A stretch of DNA of 64,000 nucleotides from Spongospora subterranea f. sp. subterranea (Eukaryota > Endomyxa: Phytomyxea > Phytomyxea > Plasmodiophorida): contig JAUGWO010000156.1 of the NCBI GenBank assembly GCA_049724395.1, forward strand, positions 147,587 through 211,586. Reading direction: 5' to 3'. Under the pieces are notes generated by a model. The model did no database searches and was not told where the DNA came from. It saw nothing but the letters and a program-made list of their open reading frames with translations. The position numbers were made by a program, and so were the translations under genes. Shown here piece by piece: positions 49,785 to 63,776 of the stretch (position 1 is its first letter; each line of letters opens with the position of its first letter).

Positions 49785-50916
49785 CATGAAGTTCGTGTTA
49801 AAGGTCGCGGTTCTACTGTATCTTGTCATGGGTTGCCTGCAAATACTGAATCATACTACTTGCAAAGGCCCTGACGACAACACGCAAAGCGCTATAGCCG
49901 CGGTCTCAATATGGGATGGCGCTGAGAGTTGCAGAATAGGATTTTTACCCAAATCTTACCTGCCAGTAAAGGATAGATTTGTCGGTCGCTTCGCACAAGT
50001 CACTTCGTTATACGATGAATCGACAAACTCGCATTTACGTCGTAAATCCCAACGTAGTTCTGGAATGGCGTCTTGCAGTTTTCTCAATGCTATTCCAATG
50101 GGTGAATAAATCCTAACTTTGTTCTTATTATCCCATCTTGATGCCGATATGGGCCCATGTGTTTAAAATCGTATCCATGGCAATCTGGCGCCACGATGTC
50201 GAAATCCACTTTGCAACATCCAGCCGCCCTGGTTTTTGACCAGTCTGCCGACCTCGCAAAAACTTTTCGTATTCTGATTTTGTATACAACTTGAAGGGGC
50301 GGTTAAATTTATTGTCCCCAGGTGTACGAGTACTCTACAGGTGCTTGATGTCGGGATTAACCGCCCCTTCAAGTTGTATACAAAATCAGAATACGAAAAG
50401 TTTTTGCGAGGTCGGCAGACTGGTCAAAAACCAGGGCGGCTGGATGTTGCAAAGTGGAACACATGGGCCCATATCGGCATCAAGATGGGATAATAAGAAC
50501 AAAGTTAGGATTTATTCACCCATTGGAATAGCATTGAGAAAACTGCAAGACGCCATTCCAGAACTACGTTGGGATTTACGACGTAAATGCGAGTTTGTCG
50601 ATTCATCGTATAACGAAGTGACTTGTGCGAAGCGACCGACAAATCTATCCTTTACTGGCAGGTAAGATTTGGGTAAAAATCCTATTCTGCAACTCTCAGC
50701 GCCATCCCATATTGAGACCGCGGCTATAGCGCTTTGCGTGTTGTCGTCAGGGCCTTTGCAAGTAGTATGATTCAGTATTTGCAGGCAACCCATGACAAGA
50801 TACAGTAGAACCGCGACCTTTAACACGAACTTCATGTCAACGAATCACCGCTCCAGGAATTATGCATGCCCCGCAAACATCATGAGAACAGCAGGAACGA
50901 CCGTTGTCCCAAGCTC
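49705..50916. repeat. 1.2-kb near-perfect palindrome with 50-nt spacer
   Basis: Left arm 49705-50306 (602 bp) and right arm 50357-50916 (560 bp) are inverted copies. Apart from one 42-bp indel (present in the left arm near 50164-50205) I saw no differences, and the 42-bp difference exactly accounts for the length gap. Each arm carries a 107-codon frame beginning with a signal-peptide-like MKFVLKVAVLLYLVMGC, read from the outside toward the centre. On the opposite strand, reading outward, each arm encodes KLYTKSEYEKFLRGRQTG and KVRIYSPIGIALRKLQ. The 42-bp indel is in frame in the outward reading. The spacer begins AATTTATTGTCCCC. Confidence 0.93.
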
Positions 50917-51172
50917 GAACACACAAACTGCGAGAAAAATGTACAGAGGGGTACAGTACATCTCAGTGAAGGGTACTGTACATCCGACCAAGGATTACGG
51001 GTTTTATGGTCATTGTAATGATAGTGAGCTGTATGTTGGCGGTATCATACTCACAGAGCAGTATCCCGAGATAATATCATCATTAAATGACATCACATTG
51101 GTAAATCGACATGGAAGACCTTCAGATTCAGGTAGCGAGCCTATACATCGTCCAGGATCCAATACTCCCTGA
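50872..51172 (+). CDS. hypothetical frame leaving the palindrome
   Basis: Open frame continuing out of the right arm, with MYRGVQYISVKGTVHPTKDY and GGIILTEQYPEIISSLNDI. It looks protein-like but has no recognisable domain and no clear start. Possibly the 3' part of the gene whose other side lies left of the palindrome, or a unique arm flank. Confidence 0.28.
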
Positions 51173-51179
51173 GCGTTAA

Positions 51180-52240
51180 CATCGTCAAAGCCGAATTTGG
51201 AAGATGCAGCAGGTGTTTGAGGAACTACTGATCAAAAGCACCTGCAGAAAGCTAGGGGTCGATTTCGGAAACAGCTTCGGCTTTCAATCTGAACAGGAAA
51301 ACAGTTCAAAGGATCTGGTCCAGACATAAGTGTTGCGTCGTAGAAGGTAGACAATCGAATGTTCTCTCTGAAAAAAAGGACGCGTTGGACGAAAAAAGAT
51401 TCTTCTGGACCAAAAAGCGGTTCGGGCCATGGAACTTAAAAAAAGGAAAACTATACGTTCCTTAGCGCACGCCTTGAAAGTGTCCACTACTGTCGTATTC
51501 AAAAGAATCAAAGAAGGTTTGTTGAAACGGCATACCAATCGGTTAAAGCCAAGACTCTATCCAGTTAACAAGATCGAAAGAATACGATTCTGTTTACATC
51601 ACATACAAATCACCAGTTTGAATAATGAAACGTCACGATTCTCGCCAATGTTCGACACCATTCACATTGATGAAAATTGGTTATACTTGACTCAAGACGC
51701 TGAGCGTTACTATCTTCTGCCAGATGAGGAAGAACCAACGAGAAGAATTTCGTTCTTAAGGTGATGTTTTTGGCGGCAGTGGCCAGACCGATCTTCGGAG
51801 CAATGGGAGTGTTATTTTTGATGGCAAGATCGGTATCTGGCCCTTTATAGAAAGATCCCTAGCCAAGAAATCCAGCAAGAACCGTCTCGCAGAGACGTTG
51901 ATAACCAACGGTGTTAAGGTGAACAAGAAATATACAGGAAATGTCTGTTAGAACAACTGTTACCTGCAATACTCGACAAATGGCCATTAGCTCACGATGT
52001 TGATCAGCCGATATTTATACAACAGGATCGATGTGCTTCATCCTCGAATGTTTGTCTTCGTTATTAAGAAACGATATGGAACCTTGCGAATCCATATTCA
52101 AAACAGTAGCACCTAACTGCTGAAATCCAAGTTCTTGTAAAACATTACGCAACCAGACAATTTCACATCCAGCGAGAGCTGCGGTAAACGGTCATTGCGC
52201 TTGCCGGAAATGCTAAAGGAAGGGGAATAATTCGACTCTG
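51180..52240 (+). mobile_element. Tc1/mariner-type (plant/oomycete-like MLE) transposon remnant
   Basis: Transposase wording typical of the mariner-like elements common in oomycetes and plants: TIRSLAHALKVSTTVVFKRI, then RFCLHHIQ, then the first catalytic Asp in MFDTIHIDENWLYLTQDAER, YYLLPDEEEPTRR, VMFLAAVARPIFG and, after several shifts of frame, PIFIQQDRC at the second-Asp position. The frame changes at about 51760 and stops several times afterwards, so the element is a dead copy. An N-terminal helix-turn-helix remnant lies around 51290-51420 in another frame. I did not find its terminal inverted repeats. Confidence 0.8.
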
Positions 52241-52249
52241 ACTTTTTTA

Positions 52250-55200
52250 AATACAGGTCCTCCAATAACATTTAACCACATAACCTGTAGTCGACCTTCG
52301 TGTATCTTTACAGCCTGCCCAATCAGAGTCTCCATAGGCAATCAGCATGTTGGCGTTTTCGGATGCTGTGGTCAGTACTCAAAAGAAATCCCAAAAGTCT
52401 TTGTTTACAGTCTCATGCCTTGCTTGAATCAGCTTTACACCGGTTAACCCTACGATCAAAATGCGTTGCTAGGATTATCGATGGGAGTGAAAAAATGTTG
52501 GCGTCCATCACGGTAGCCTTTGTCAGCTGATGGTTTCTCCCCAGGCAATATGGGGACTCATTGTCTGGGAGATGAAGTCGGGTATACCACAAGGTACTCC
52601 GCCTGCCACGTGGATAATCTTTGATGATCCGAGTGCGACACCAACTTCGTATCGTAACCCCGCATGCTTGAACTTGGGACATATCTTTTTTATCAAATGT
52701 ACCTTGTTCCTGAATCCATAGGTCAGTGGAGTCCAAGGAAAATGACGGGCATAGACGGTTCCAATTCTAAATCTATCTTCAAATTTAATCTAACATATTA
52801 TTAGACATGCTATTAATTCTTCGTTTGATACGATCTTACATAATTCAATTTCCCTATTAGTCTGATTCACTTCCAAACCCATAACCTGTACGATTTTCAG
52901 TTATTCCAAATCGTACACATCCGACACTTTCCACTGGATAGGTTTGCAAAAAGTTGAGCGTCCACAGAAGTTGATTGCGACTAATTTCGCCTGTAAGTCA
53001 TCCACATACAACGGAATGATTACAAATTCATTGCCCCAACCTTAATGTCGACATGAAGTAGATTTGACCTTGGTGAAGAGCAGCTTATTGCAAATGAAAT
53101 CCTCAATAAGATTATGCCATACATTGGGAGCTTGTTTCAAACCAGGACAATGATTTCAGCAACATTAACAAACCTGGAGCGAGTTGTGAGTCCCTTTGGT
53201 GTCTTCGGTATATATTTCCTCTTCTAAAGTCCCATTCAAAATGCTGTGACGACATCCATTTGATCGACATTCAACATGATCACTGACTGTTAAAACGTTT
53301 TAAACAGAACCAGTCTTAGGATATCTCCTAGGAAACAACTGGAGCATATGTGTCATGATAGTCTATTCCTTCTCGTTGACTGAATCCTTTGACGACCAAT
53401 CTCGCTTTGAATGGGTAATTGCCCATTGGCTGGATTCTTGGCCTTGAAGACCCACCGACATCCAATGGCTGTACCCCCATGACTAGCGAGTTTTTTGCGT
53501 ACGCATTCTCTCTTCCCAAGTTCTGTGGTTAATTAATTCCTTCAACTCTTCATTAAATGGCCTGGATCCAGTGCGCATGTCAATTCATCTCCGTTAACAG
53601 CCTCGTCATATGATTGGGGCTCAGAAATGTCTTTAGTTTCTTGAATGGCCTTCCTTGACCATTCGTGATGAATCATGTCTCCATACCTCTCCGGTTGAAC
53701 ACGAACCCTTTTTTCGTTGATTATATTTCTCTGGTTCACATCTTGAACGACCCCATAGGTATTATCGATTTGATCATCATTATCATCATCATCATCGCTA
53801 TCTTCTTGTTCTTTTTGTTGGTACTCAAACCGTTCGACTGGTTGTCTTTGACGCGGGCCGTCAACTATTAGAGATGAATCAGGACTTCATCTTCTTCATC
53901 AGCAGTCACATAACTTCCTGCTTCATCAGAATACAGATCAGAATCGCTCTCGGTGGTATCATCATCAACCTGAACCGATACTCAATTCTGATGTACTTCT
54001 TGGGGTTCCTCATCACTCGTGCTTTTGGAATCATCATCACCATCATCTTCGTCACTTCCTTGATTTGCCGAATACGGTATGAAGTCCTGATCAGCGATAT
54101 TTTCCTCTTCATTGAGCCTCAGAGAATGCATCATTTGCCGTCCTTGATCCAAAGCTGATCTCATTGAATACAACGTCCCTGTGCACCGTCACTTTCATCG
54201 TTTGCGGATCAAATAGCCTATACCCTTTCTGATGATCAGCGTAACCGACAAATATATATTTTCTTGCTTTGGCATCTGCTTTCGTTCTTTGTCCTCGAGG
54301 TATATGAGCAGTATGCATCACAACCAAAAACTCTCAAATAGCTAATATCTGGCTTGGTTCAGCTAAAGGATTTCATGAGGTGTGGAATCTTTGTATGTCG
54401 GATGTGGGCAGACATTCAAGACATGACAAGCTGTCAATATCGCATACCCTACAGACACGTTCACTCCGTTTTGCCAATACGTAGTGCATGTTGGATCATA
54501 GACATGACGAGCTGCATCCATTATCACGCCATGTCCACGTTCTGCTAAGTTCTGTTCTGATGCGTACTCTACATTGGATTGCCATTCAATTCCTCGTTCT
54601 TGAAGGTATTCTTGGAACTCCTTTGATACATATTCTCTAGCATTGTCACCATGAACTATCTTGATCTTTTGTCCTGCCCTATTTTCTAATTGAGGTTGAT
54701 AGATTTTGAATTTTTCCAGCGCCTCGGATTTATGATGTAGGAGAAATGTCGACTTAAACCTCGATTTATCCTCAGTAAATGTAATAAAGTGCTGCTTTCC
54801 CGAAGGAGACATTCCCTTTAGAGGTCCACATGTATCAAACCACACCACTTCACAGAGTTCTTTAACTCGGGGTTTTCTGTGATTGGGAAATGGCTTTCTC
54901 TTCGCTTTTCCGATTGCACATGCTTCACAGAAACAACAAGACGAATCTTTAACAAGGTTAAGACCGCTGGTACTGTCCATCATCAATTTTAGGTCTCTTT
55001 CGTTGCGGTGGATTATTCTGTTGTGAGCCAGTTCTGTCGTAATACCTCCTGTTGTCGATGAGGTTTGATTTGCATAAGCAGTTGAGATTGGTTGCATATT
55101 CAGAGTGTACATTCCGTCTTGATCAAGAGTCCCTTCACCGGTTATAACACCAAAACGATCTCTGATCTCGCACCCAAACTCATTAAACCTCATCTCCTTG

Positions 55201-56330
55201 CCTTCTTTCACCGCTTCTTTAACCGAAAACAGGTTATTATTTCCTAGTCCCGATACGTGGAGGACGTTAATTTGCTGAGTTAGGATTGAGCCGTCGCGTA
55301 AGCGGAATTGTATATCCATCTTGCCCTTTCCATCAGCGATGATCGTGCTGTTATCTGCAAGTATGATCTTTGTGCTATCGTTTGTATAATCGGATATCCA
55401 CTTTCTCTCTCCGGTCATATGTTGAGTACACGCTGAATCTGCAGGCCAGGTATTGTTCGAAACTGCGTTTGTATTGGATTTTCGGTATCTTGCGGGTAAC
55501 TTTTGCGGGTACTTCTTCCAGCAATTGTTTTCGGTGTGTCCAACCACAGTGCAAAATTCGCAGGAAGTATCAGATCCTCTGGTCTTCATGGCGGCTACAC
55601 TGCTTCCACCATTTTGCATGGACTCTTCGGCACTTTCCAACCGGTCTTGGAGAGTTGTTGTTTTCTTGATCATGAAGTGCTTCAATCACCGCAGGGAAGC
55701 GACCTCGGCAGCCCACCATGAGGATGTCGATCATATCCTCATCTGTGAGGTTACGATCATGGAGCCTTAACTGATCCCTGAGTGATTGCTTCTCACGGAT
55801 GTACTCCAGGACGCCCTGCTGCGCCCCCATCCGTAAAGACCAAAACATGGCCTTTAACGTCGCCGCCTTGATGCGGCTACTTTTACCATACTTGGTTTCT
55901 AACCTTTGGATGAGAAGCGTGCATGATTCGGTGTCATCAAATTGTGACCGGATCTGGGGCACCATCGCCAGTAGCAGGACACCTGCTAACTGTTCATCAG
56001 TTTCTTGGTCAAAAGTTTTTGACGTTAGGAACTTAGAGAGGCGGTATGTCTTGAAAGCCAACTTGACCGTCTTGAACCAGTCATGGTAGTTGCTTTCTCC
56101 TATCAGTAGGGGTTGTATAAGCGAGTTGAGCTTTGAAGGATCCATCTTCATCGCCGTTTCGCTTGCTGGTGTTGTTTCTGCCGTATCTGGGCCCATAACC
56201 AAACGAGTCCTTAAACCGAAATCCGGTATTAGTAAGAACGTGAGATTTTTCGAAACACACATCTTCGGACCTCGTGAATCTTCGGACTCCGTGTATACTA
56301 ACGGCTGCATGGAGTATCAAGGCAACCCTT
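52250..56330 (-). mobile_element. Ty1/copia retrotransposon fossil, broken
   Basis: An LTR-retrotransposon relic on the minus strand. Recognisable parts in copia order: a gag-like region at the right end (about 55600-56310), a zinc-knuckle and protease-like stretch, the integrase core (about 54360-55000), the reverse transcriptase (about 53300-54300) and RNase H at the left end (about 52250-52740, with the DSDWAG block). Order integrase before reverse transcriptase defines the copia group. The element is broken in several places, mostly in its reverse transcriptase half. I did not identify LTRs. Gag and integrase still read as long frames, so it looks fairly young. Confidence 0.88.
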
Positions 56331-56479
56331 AATATATTTCAACTGGAAAAAACAATGAGTTTTTTTGGCAGCATCATAATTGATGAAGAGCATGACCTTG
56401 TTGTAAAACGTCTTTTGAAAAAGTGTGCAGGTGAGAGCGCAATCGAAGCCTACCAGACGGTTTTGGACTCCCGGTAGGT

Positions 56480-57640
56480 TGTTATAGACAGGGATTAGGA
56501 GGGTGACAACCCCAAAGACGCGCAGCCTACCCATCAGTGTGCGCATCCCGCGTGAGAAAAAGTGACAACCGCCACACTATCAATCAACTGAGTTTTCCAG
56601 GGATTTGCGGGGTCACATGTATTAGTGTGAGTGAATTTCACACTCACACTAAATACGATAAACGGTTGTTTCTGCAAAGGATCGATCAATTGTGCATAAG
56701 GTGGTATGTTCCCTCGTATCCAGTTGGTGGCGCACAAGAACTGCTGTAAATCCGCTGCAGTTGTCGGGACGTTAAGAGTTGCTAATACGGATACCATATC
56801 TGGGTCGAATGACGTCCCTTCAGCGGAAATAACGCGACCGCACCATATTACTGTGTTCTTATAGAGACGACATCGATTCGGATTAGTTTAATGCCGAAGC
56901 GAGTCCTGAGGCCAAGAAGCTTATTGAACAAATGAAAATAATCATTAATGGTTTGAGCATAACCCGACAGGTCATCAACCCACAGTAAGACGCCATTATA
57001 CAGGAGATCGCCTAAAACCTCTTGCATTCCCGCTTGAAAGCGAAAACGGCGTGGGCCAATCCTTGTATGATTCTTCGTGGCGTGTAGACTGCTTCATGGG
57101 TCATGAAGAAACAGCGTTCCTGCGATTCGGGATGCAGGGGAAACTGCCAGTAGCCTTTAAAGGCGTCCAGCAATATAATATCGATGGGTTACGTAGGAAA
57201 TTGAGAATGATATCGACATGTGGCATCGGCCAAATTGTTCGTTCTGATCGGCTGTTCACATCTTTGGTGTCGATACATAGACGATGACCACGAACGGACG
57301 TGTCCTTTTTGTCGATTACCAGGCAAGCGGACGCGGAACAGGCGTGTGGATTGCGGTAGATGAATCCGTTCTGCCCCAGATCGGCGGTGTGCTTGTGCAT
57401 TAATCTTGATGCATACTCCGCAACCCAAGAGGTCGTCCGCCCTGAATCCCCATTGCTTCGCCGAAGCAGCGACTCCTCAATGAAGCTCCTTCCGAGTCTT
57501 CTTCTGAGACGACTGATCCCGAATCCACGATGGAGTCGTTGAACTCCGAAATGCACGCGGTCTTGGGATATGCTGAGACGTTTTCAAAAGCCTCAAAATC
57601 GAAAGCACTGCGAGTGCTTCGGAAATATTTCAAGTACACG
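56480..57640 (-). mobile_element. Ty3/gypsy retrotransposon fragment, broken
   Basis: Minus-strand fossil holding part of a Ty3/gypsy polyprotein: the reverse-transcriptase region at about 57100-57560 and the connection toward RNase H at about 56530-56800 (block with LQQFLCATNWIRGNIP). Gag, protease and integrase are not seen, so it is a fragment, with several breaks. It abuts the copia fossil but belongs to a different family. A small hairpin (arms TTAGTGTGAGTG) lies inside at about 56622-56650. Confidence 0.72.
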
Positions 57641-57833
57641 TCACTTTATTATAAGCGATGGATGAAAAAATCAAAAATTCATGATGTAAAGTGTTTCGAT
57701 CATCTATTTCGTTGTGTTGAAAGAAAATTGTTTACATAATTCATGCTCGAGCAAGTTTAAAACAAGTTCTGACCCTTTGAAATGAAATAGAGTAGTTTGC
57801 GATGGAGTATCTCCGAAGCACTCGCAGTGCTTT
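57602..57833. repeat. 22-bp inverted repeat pair
   Basis: AAAGCACTGCGAGTGCTTCGG at about 57602-57623 recurs in reverse complement at about 57812-57833. Each copy also contains an internal dyad (GCACTGCGAGTGC). The 190-bp segment between is AT-rich and non-coding. This has the form of a small MITE-like element or a foldback, but I saw no target-site duplication. Confidence 0.6.
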
Positions 57834-58212
57834 TGATGTTGATGCTACGAAAATGACGTCTCGCAATATCATAGTTGACCGGTTTCCGAGAGATTTACTT
57901 TTGCCATGATCTTACTGTGTCACGGTGATTAGTGTGTACCCTAGTGTGCGAGTGCCTGCGGTCCGACCGCGCCCGGTAGAAAGCCAAGTGATTTGATTTT
58001 ATCGAGTCATCGACAGTTAGGGTTAGATGCTGTTTCACTCAATGGACACAGAGTTGCGACACTGATACACTGATACGAACCTATACTCTCGAGAGGCGCA
58101 TAAGTCTATAGATAGATCAACAGTGCCAGATGAGAAAAGCGATGGCCTGTTGGGGAACCAGTCTGACCTTCAATACCATACTGTGCTCATAATTCAATTG
58201 ACGAGTTTTGTC
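57834..58212. other. intergenic region
   Basis: Holds the promoter of the peroxiredoxin gene. The open frame upstream of its ATG starts at 58123 but gives no conserved sequence. Nothing else found. Confidence 0.45.
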
Positions 58213-58833
58213 ATGCAAACAAGATCCAAATCAGGCGGATCAAGGCCAAGCAAAACCATCGCCAAACCTACACCAAATCGGTCCAAGATGGTCGATAAGA
58301 GCAAGGTCCAAGCAAAGAGCACCCCAAAGCTTTCATGTGGCGACAAACTCCCTGATCTACTGGTGATTGACGATGGCGGTGCTGAGCGCTCTGCTGCCGG
58401 ACTCGCCGAATCAGGCCCGATAATCATATTCCTATACCCTAAGGCAGACACGCCTGGCTGCACAAAACAGGCCTGTTCATACAGAGATTATGCAGATCAA
58501 TGGAAGGAGGCCGGCTTTCAAATCTATGGATTGTCAGTATATACAACCCCGATGACGTTGTTGCTCATTGTTGATCCAAATACTATAATAGATCGGCTGA
58601 TCCCCCTGCTGCACAAGCCAATTGGAAGGCAAAACATAATCTAGGATATACTTTATTGAGCGATGAGAAGCGGGTTCTTATATCGGCATTAGGGTTGGCG
58701 AAAACAGGATCAAGCACCCGTCGATCACATGTTATTGTTGACCAAGGAGGGATCATTCGTGAACTGGTCGCAGATGTGAAACCGCTTGAGAGTGCTAAGA
58801 AGGCTTTATCTACTATCACCATTCAGCAATGAA
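58213..58833 (+). CDS. peroxiredoxin of the BCP/PrxQ group (Dot5-like)
   Basis: Thiol peroxidase that reduces hydroperoxides. GDKLPDLLVIDDGG and IIIFLYPKADTPGCTKQACS give the fold and the active site: the peroxidatic Cys in TPGC and the resolving Cys five residues later (TPGCTKQAC), both present. After an intron at about 58532-58589 (GTATAT..TATAG) the second exon reads ADPPAAQANWKAKHNLGYTL, LLSDEKRVLISALGLAKTG, SSTRRSHVIVDQGGIIREL and ends TITIQQ. The N-terminal 45 residues are very basic (MQTRSKSGGSRPSK..), as in yeast nuclear Dot5, which suggests a nuclear location. It is intact inside an otherwise repeat-rich region. Confidence 0.92.
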
Positions 58834-58957
58834 ATCAACCTCGCAGCGATCGTCAATAAACTTCCTAGTGTTCCAGTTTCCTCTCATGTATATTTGACAG
58901 CTAATTAGACTTCCAGTTGTGAAGATTTGGTAATCATCAGGGGATTTTTGTGGAGTT

Positions 58958-59490
58958 GTGTTGTGTTGGAAGTGGTCAAGCATTTGCGAGCAATTACTCC
59001 GATCGCTATTTCGTCCAGATAGGCGAAATTATACCGCTAATTGGGATGTGGACGGGCCAGTTAATGTGAACGACGTAACGTGCGTGATGGTGTTGAACTG
59101 GATCAACAAACAGTTGATACAGGATAACGACGACTCTATCAACAACATTCAAGCAGCAATGTTAGCTTTAACAATGACGCTCTCTCCAGGAATTCCGTTG
59201 CCAAGAGTCGAGAAGTCAGACTTCGAAAACAACCGCAAAAATTCCAGCTGTCTCATCAAATAGCGTCGGATGAAGGGAGAGAGAAGCTGATACGTGTTCT
59301 AATCAGAAAAGCAAGACAGCGTGAGCTGCAGGAGGTGTTAAGAGTTGAAATTGAGAACGACGCCTCAATAGGAAGTCATTGCACAACTTTCAAACGGAGT
59401 TGCCAATGTAAGCTGGAATCGTGGACAGGGTGGCCGGTGGTGACATGTCAGACCACATTAAGAGGAAGAGTTCTGATGATTACAGTAAAA
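58958..59490 (+). CDS. hypothetical protein, two possible exons
   Basis: Frame with NYTANWDVDGPVNVNDVTCV and NNIQAAMLALTMTLSPGIPL to a stop at 59263. A second frame continues DEGREKLIRVLIRKARQREL and then VLRVEIENDASIGSHC. A short intron (GTCAGA..AAATAG) may link them. No domain recognised. Confidence 0.33.
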
Positions 59491-60479
59491 CATTAACGGG
59501 TTGGGCATTATTGGTCATAAACGCTCGTGAACTGACTTTTATAGCAATATGAAAACATTTATTTAGTGTTTTGTTGCATTAGATAATGTTTTGATCTACG
59601 CAAGGAAGCGGGTCATGAAATCTAAGAGTTCCAAATATTAGTATTGTTTTGCTTTGACTCTGGAAGTACTGTACAGCCGCGATCCTTATAAACGACAATT
59701 TCTAATGCTATTCCAATTAATTTTCAGATTGAAATATTGACTTGAAGCCTGTTGCTCAGAATTTCAGCGATGGGCTCTGGATTTACAAAAGTTCAATTTA
59801 AATATATCAAGAGTGAAAATAGCGTATGGTCAGATTGACGACACGTTGGGAAGCTGCGGTAGGATCGAGCGTTGTTAATGTTCAAACACATAACCTAGTT
59901 ACTACAAAAAGTCTGACCAATATTCCTAATGAATACAGAGTTAGACCATTACAGAATGTTGTTTTTGTTTGACGTAGAGTGGGAAGAGATACGGCTAAAA
60001 CAGCAAAAGATTCTCGGGCCACCAGTTCATTTTAAATGATGATAACTGGACGTGACCAATCATGCAGGGAAGAATTCCCCTGGAACTGAAGATCTTTGGT
60101 AAGGCTTTGCATAGTTGCACATATGGGAGTAAGTGGTCATCTGAGATATCAGGCAGTGATCGCTAAGTCGAGCAAGTTCTTTCATTGGACAAATTTGCCT
60201 AAGGATATAAAAGGGGAATGATTTGGGTGTTAGCCCCAAAAGCCAATCTACAGTAGCTTCTTCGACGTGTCTGGGGGTCTGGCATCATCCGCATATGACT
60301 GCTTTCGGGATCGTTGAAAACGGACGTACCTTAGAAATTGGCCAGCCTTAGCCAGCCCGTAATCAATTTCAATATTCGAAACATATCGATGAATATGATC
60401 AACCGCCCCCATAACGGTGAGATGTTTCGTCACTGAGTTCCTTTGCAGGTCACCACCCAGTGATTGTTGGGCGTTGGTG
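59491..60479. other. AT-rich intergenic region
   Basis: About 1 kb with no coding frame of note; a 61-codon minus frame (60248-60433) is unremarkable. I see no RNA gene or repeat. Confidence 0.5.
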
Positions 60480-61168
60480 TTAGGGTCGCCGGAAAAATGT
60501 GTTTCGCTGTAAGGTTGTTAGGTCAATGGCAACGGATGAAGATAGACCACGCTTACCGCGAAGCGGATGGCAATGCCACTGTAACCATCGCTCTTCTTTT
60601 GGGAAAGACCGTTTCAAGTTTTCGATTATCGACGGGGAACTAGACAGTGGCCGATTGATCAGCAACGATCTTGCCAGTTGTTTACCTGGACGATCCTTTC
60701 TTGGGGAAAGGTCCCAGTCACTCTCATCCTCCGTCTCCATAACAGATTGCCAATGAGCAATCACATTGGATTCAAATTCGCTGCCAGTATTGATATATTT
60801 AGTTTGAGCATCAATATTGTCGGAAGGAGGACGTTCATGTTCATCTCCCATTCTTTGCTTCTAAATAATTTCCGAGTAGATTGCCGTTCAACAAATGACT
60901 CTGGAAGCTGAATGTCTATCTGAAATTCCAGCAGTAGTCTTTTGAATTTTGCGACTTCATGACGCGTGTACGGTGCTCGCAAGTAAGAAGTCACCTTTTG
61001 TTGCACCGACTGTTTCAACTTTGTAGAACCAGCTGATAGTCCATCTTGACTAACATCACCAGAACGGCTAAATCTTTCAGTTAGATCCACGACAGCGCTC
61101 TCATCATAGTCATAATCATGTTGATTTGCAAAAAATGTGTCAAAACAATCTTTCTGTCCTTGAACCAA
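60480..61168 (-). CDS. hypothetical protein, possibly a hAT-like transposase N-terminal fragment
   Basis: Two minus-strand frames, 60761-61168 and 60480-60851, overlap and probably form two exons or a shifted frame. The first contains KQSVQQKVTSYLRAPYTRHE followed by FKRLLLEFQIDIQLPESFVE, a pattern seen in the region before the core of hAT transposases (f..ll.e..i...P.sfvE...f). The second is Ser/Arg-rich and ends near 60480. The RNase-H-like core and C-terminal dimerisation domain are missing, so if it is hAT it is only a fragment. A host gene is equally possible. Confidence 0.38.
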
Positions 61169-61330
61169 TTCAAGTTCCGGAGAAGAATCGGGATTCTCAG
61201 CATGTGCTTTAAAACAGTGAATAAAGTTAAAAAAATGTACCGTCTTGTTGACTTTTGGTTCGAGAATTCATATCCCTACTTCGGCCATAACGCACTACGC
61301 ATTTTTTGTCCATTCTGGGCTTATTTGTCC

Positions 61331-61356
61331 GTTATGGCCGAATAATCGGCCATAAC
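61331..61356. repeat. 26-bp palindrome, left of the YqaJ gene
   Basis: GTTATGGCCGA, a 4-nt spacer, then its reverse complement TCGGCCATAAC. It lies about 170 bp upstream of the gene start. A single right half-site (61280-61291) occurs 40 bp further left. Confidence 0.9.
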
Positions 61357-61526
61357 GATCTGAAATCTAGTCGATTTTGAAGTGATTTAACTGGCGGTAG
61401 ATCAACCGGATTTGCCTATAAACTTGAGGTTGTGTCTACCATGTTCCAATAAACTGCGTGTCGGTTCATTTTTTCTTGATCGATTTGATTGTTCCCAGTG
61501 TGAGCTGCATCATCGCCTTCTTCAGC

Positions 61527-63776
<2,250 letters not shown>

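Noticed and set aside
50500-50660. Methyl-CpG-binding domain in the palindrome (KVRIYSPIG)
   Set aside because: The resemblance covers about ten residues and lacks the arginine finger pattern, so it is not enough to call.
56622-56650. Perfect short hairpin (TTAGTGTGAGTG) as an independent element
   Set aside because: It lies inside the gypsy fossil and has no flanking repeats or copies in the window.
60480-61168. Complete hAT transposon
   Set aside because: Only an N-terminal-like pattern is present. No catalytic core, C-terminal dimer domain or terminal repeats were found.
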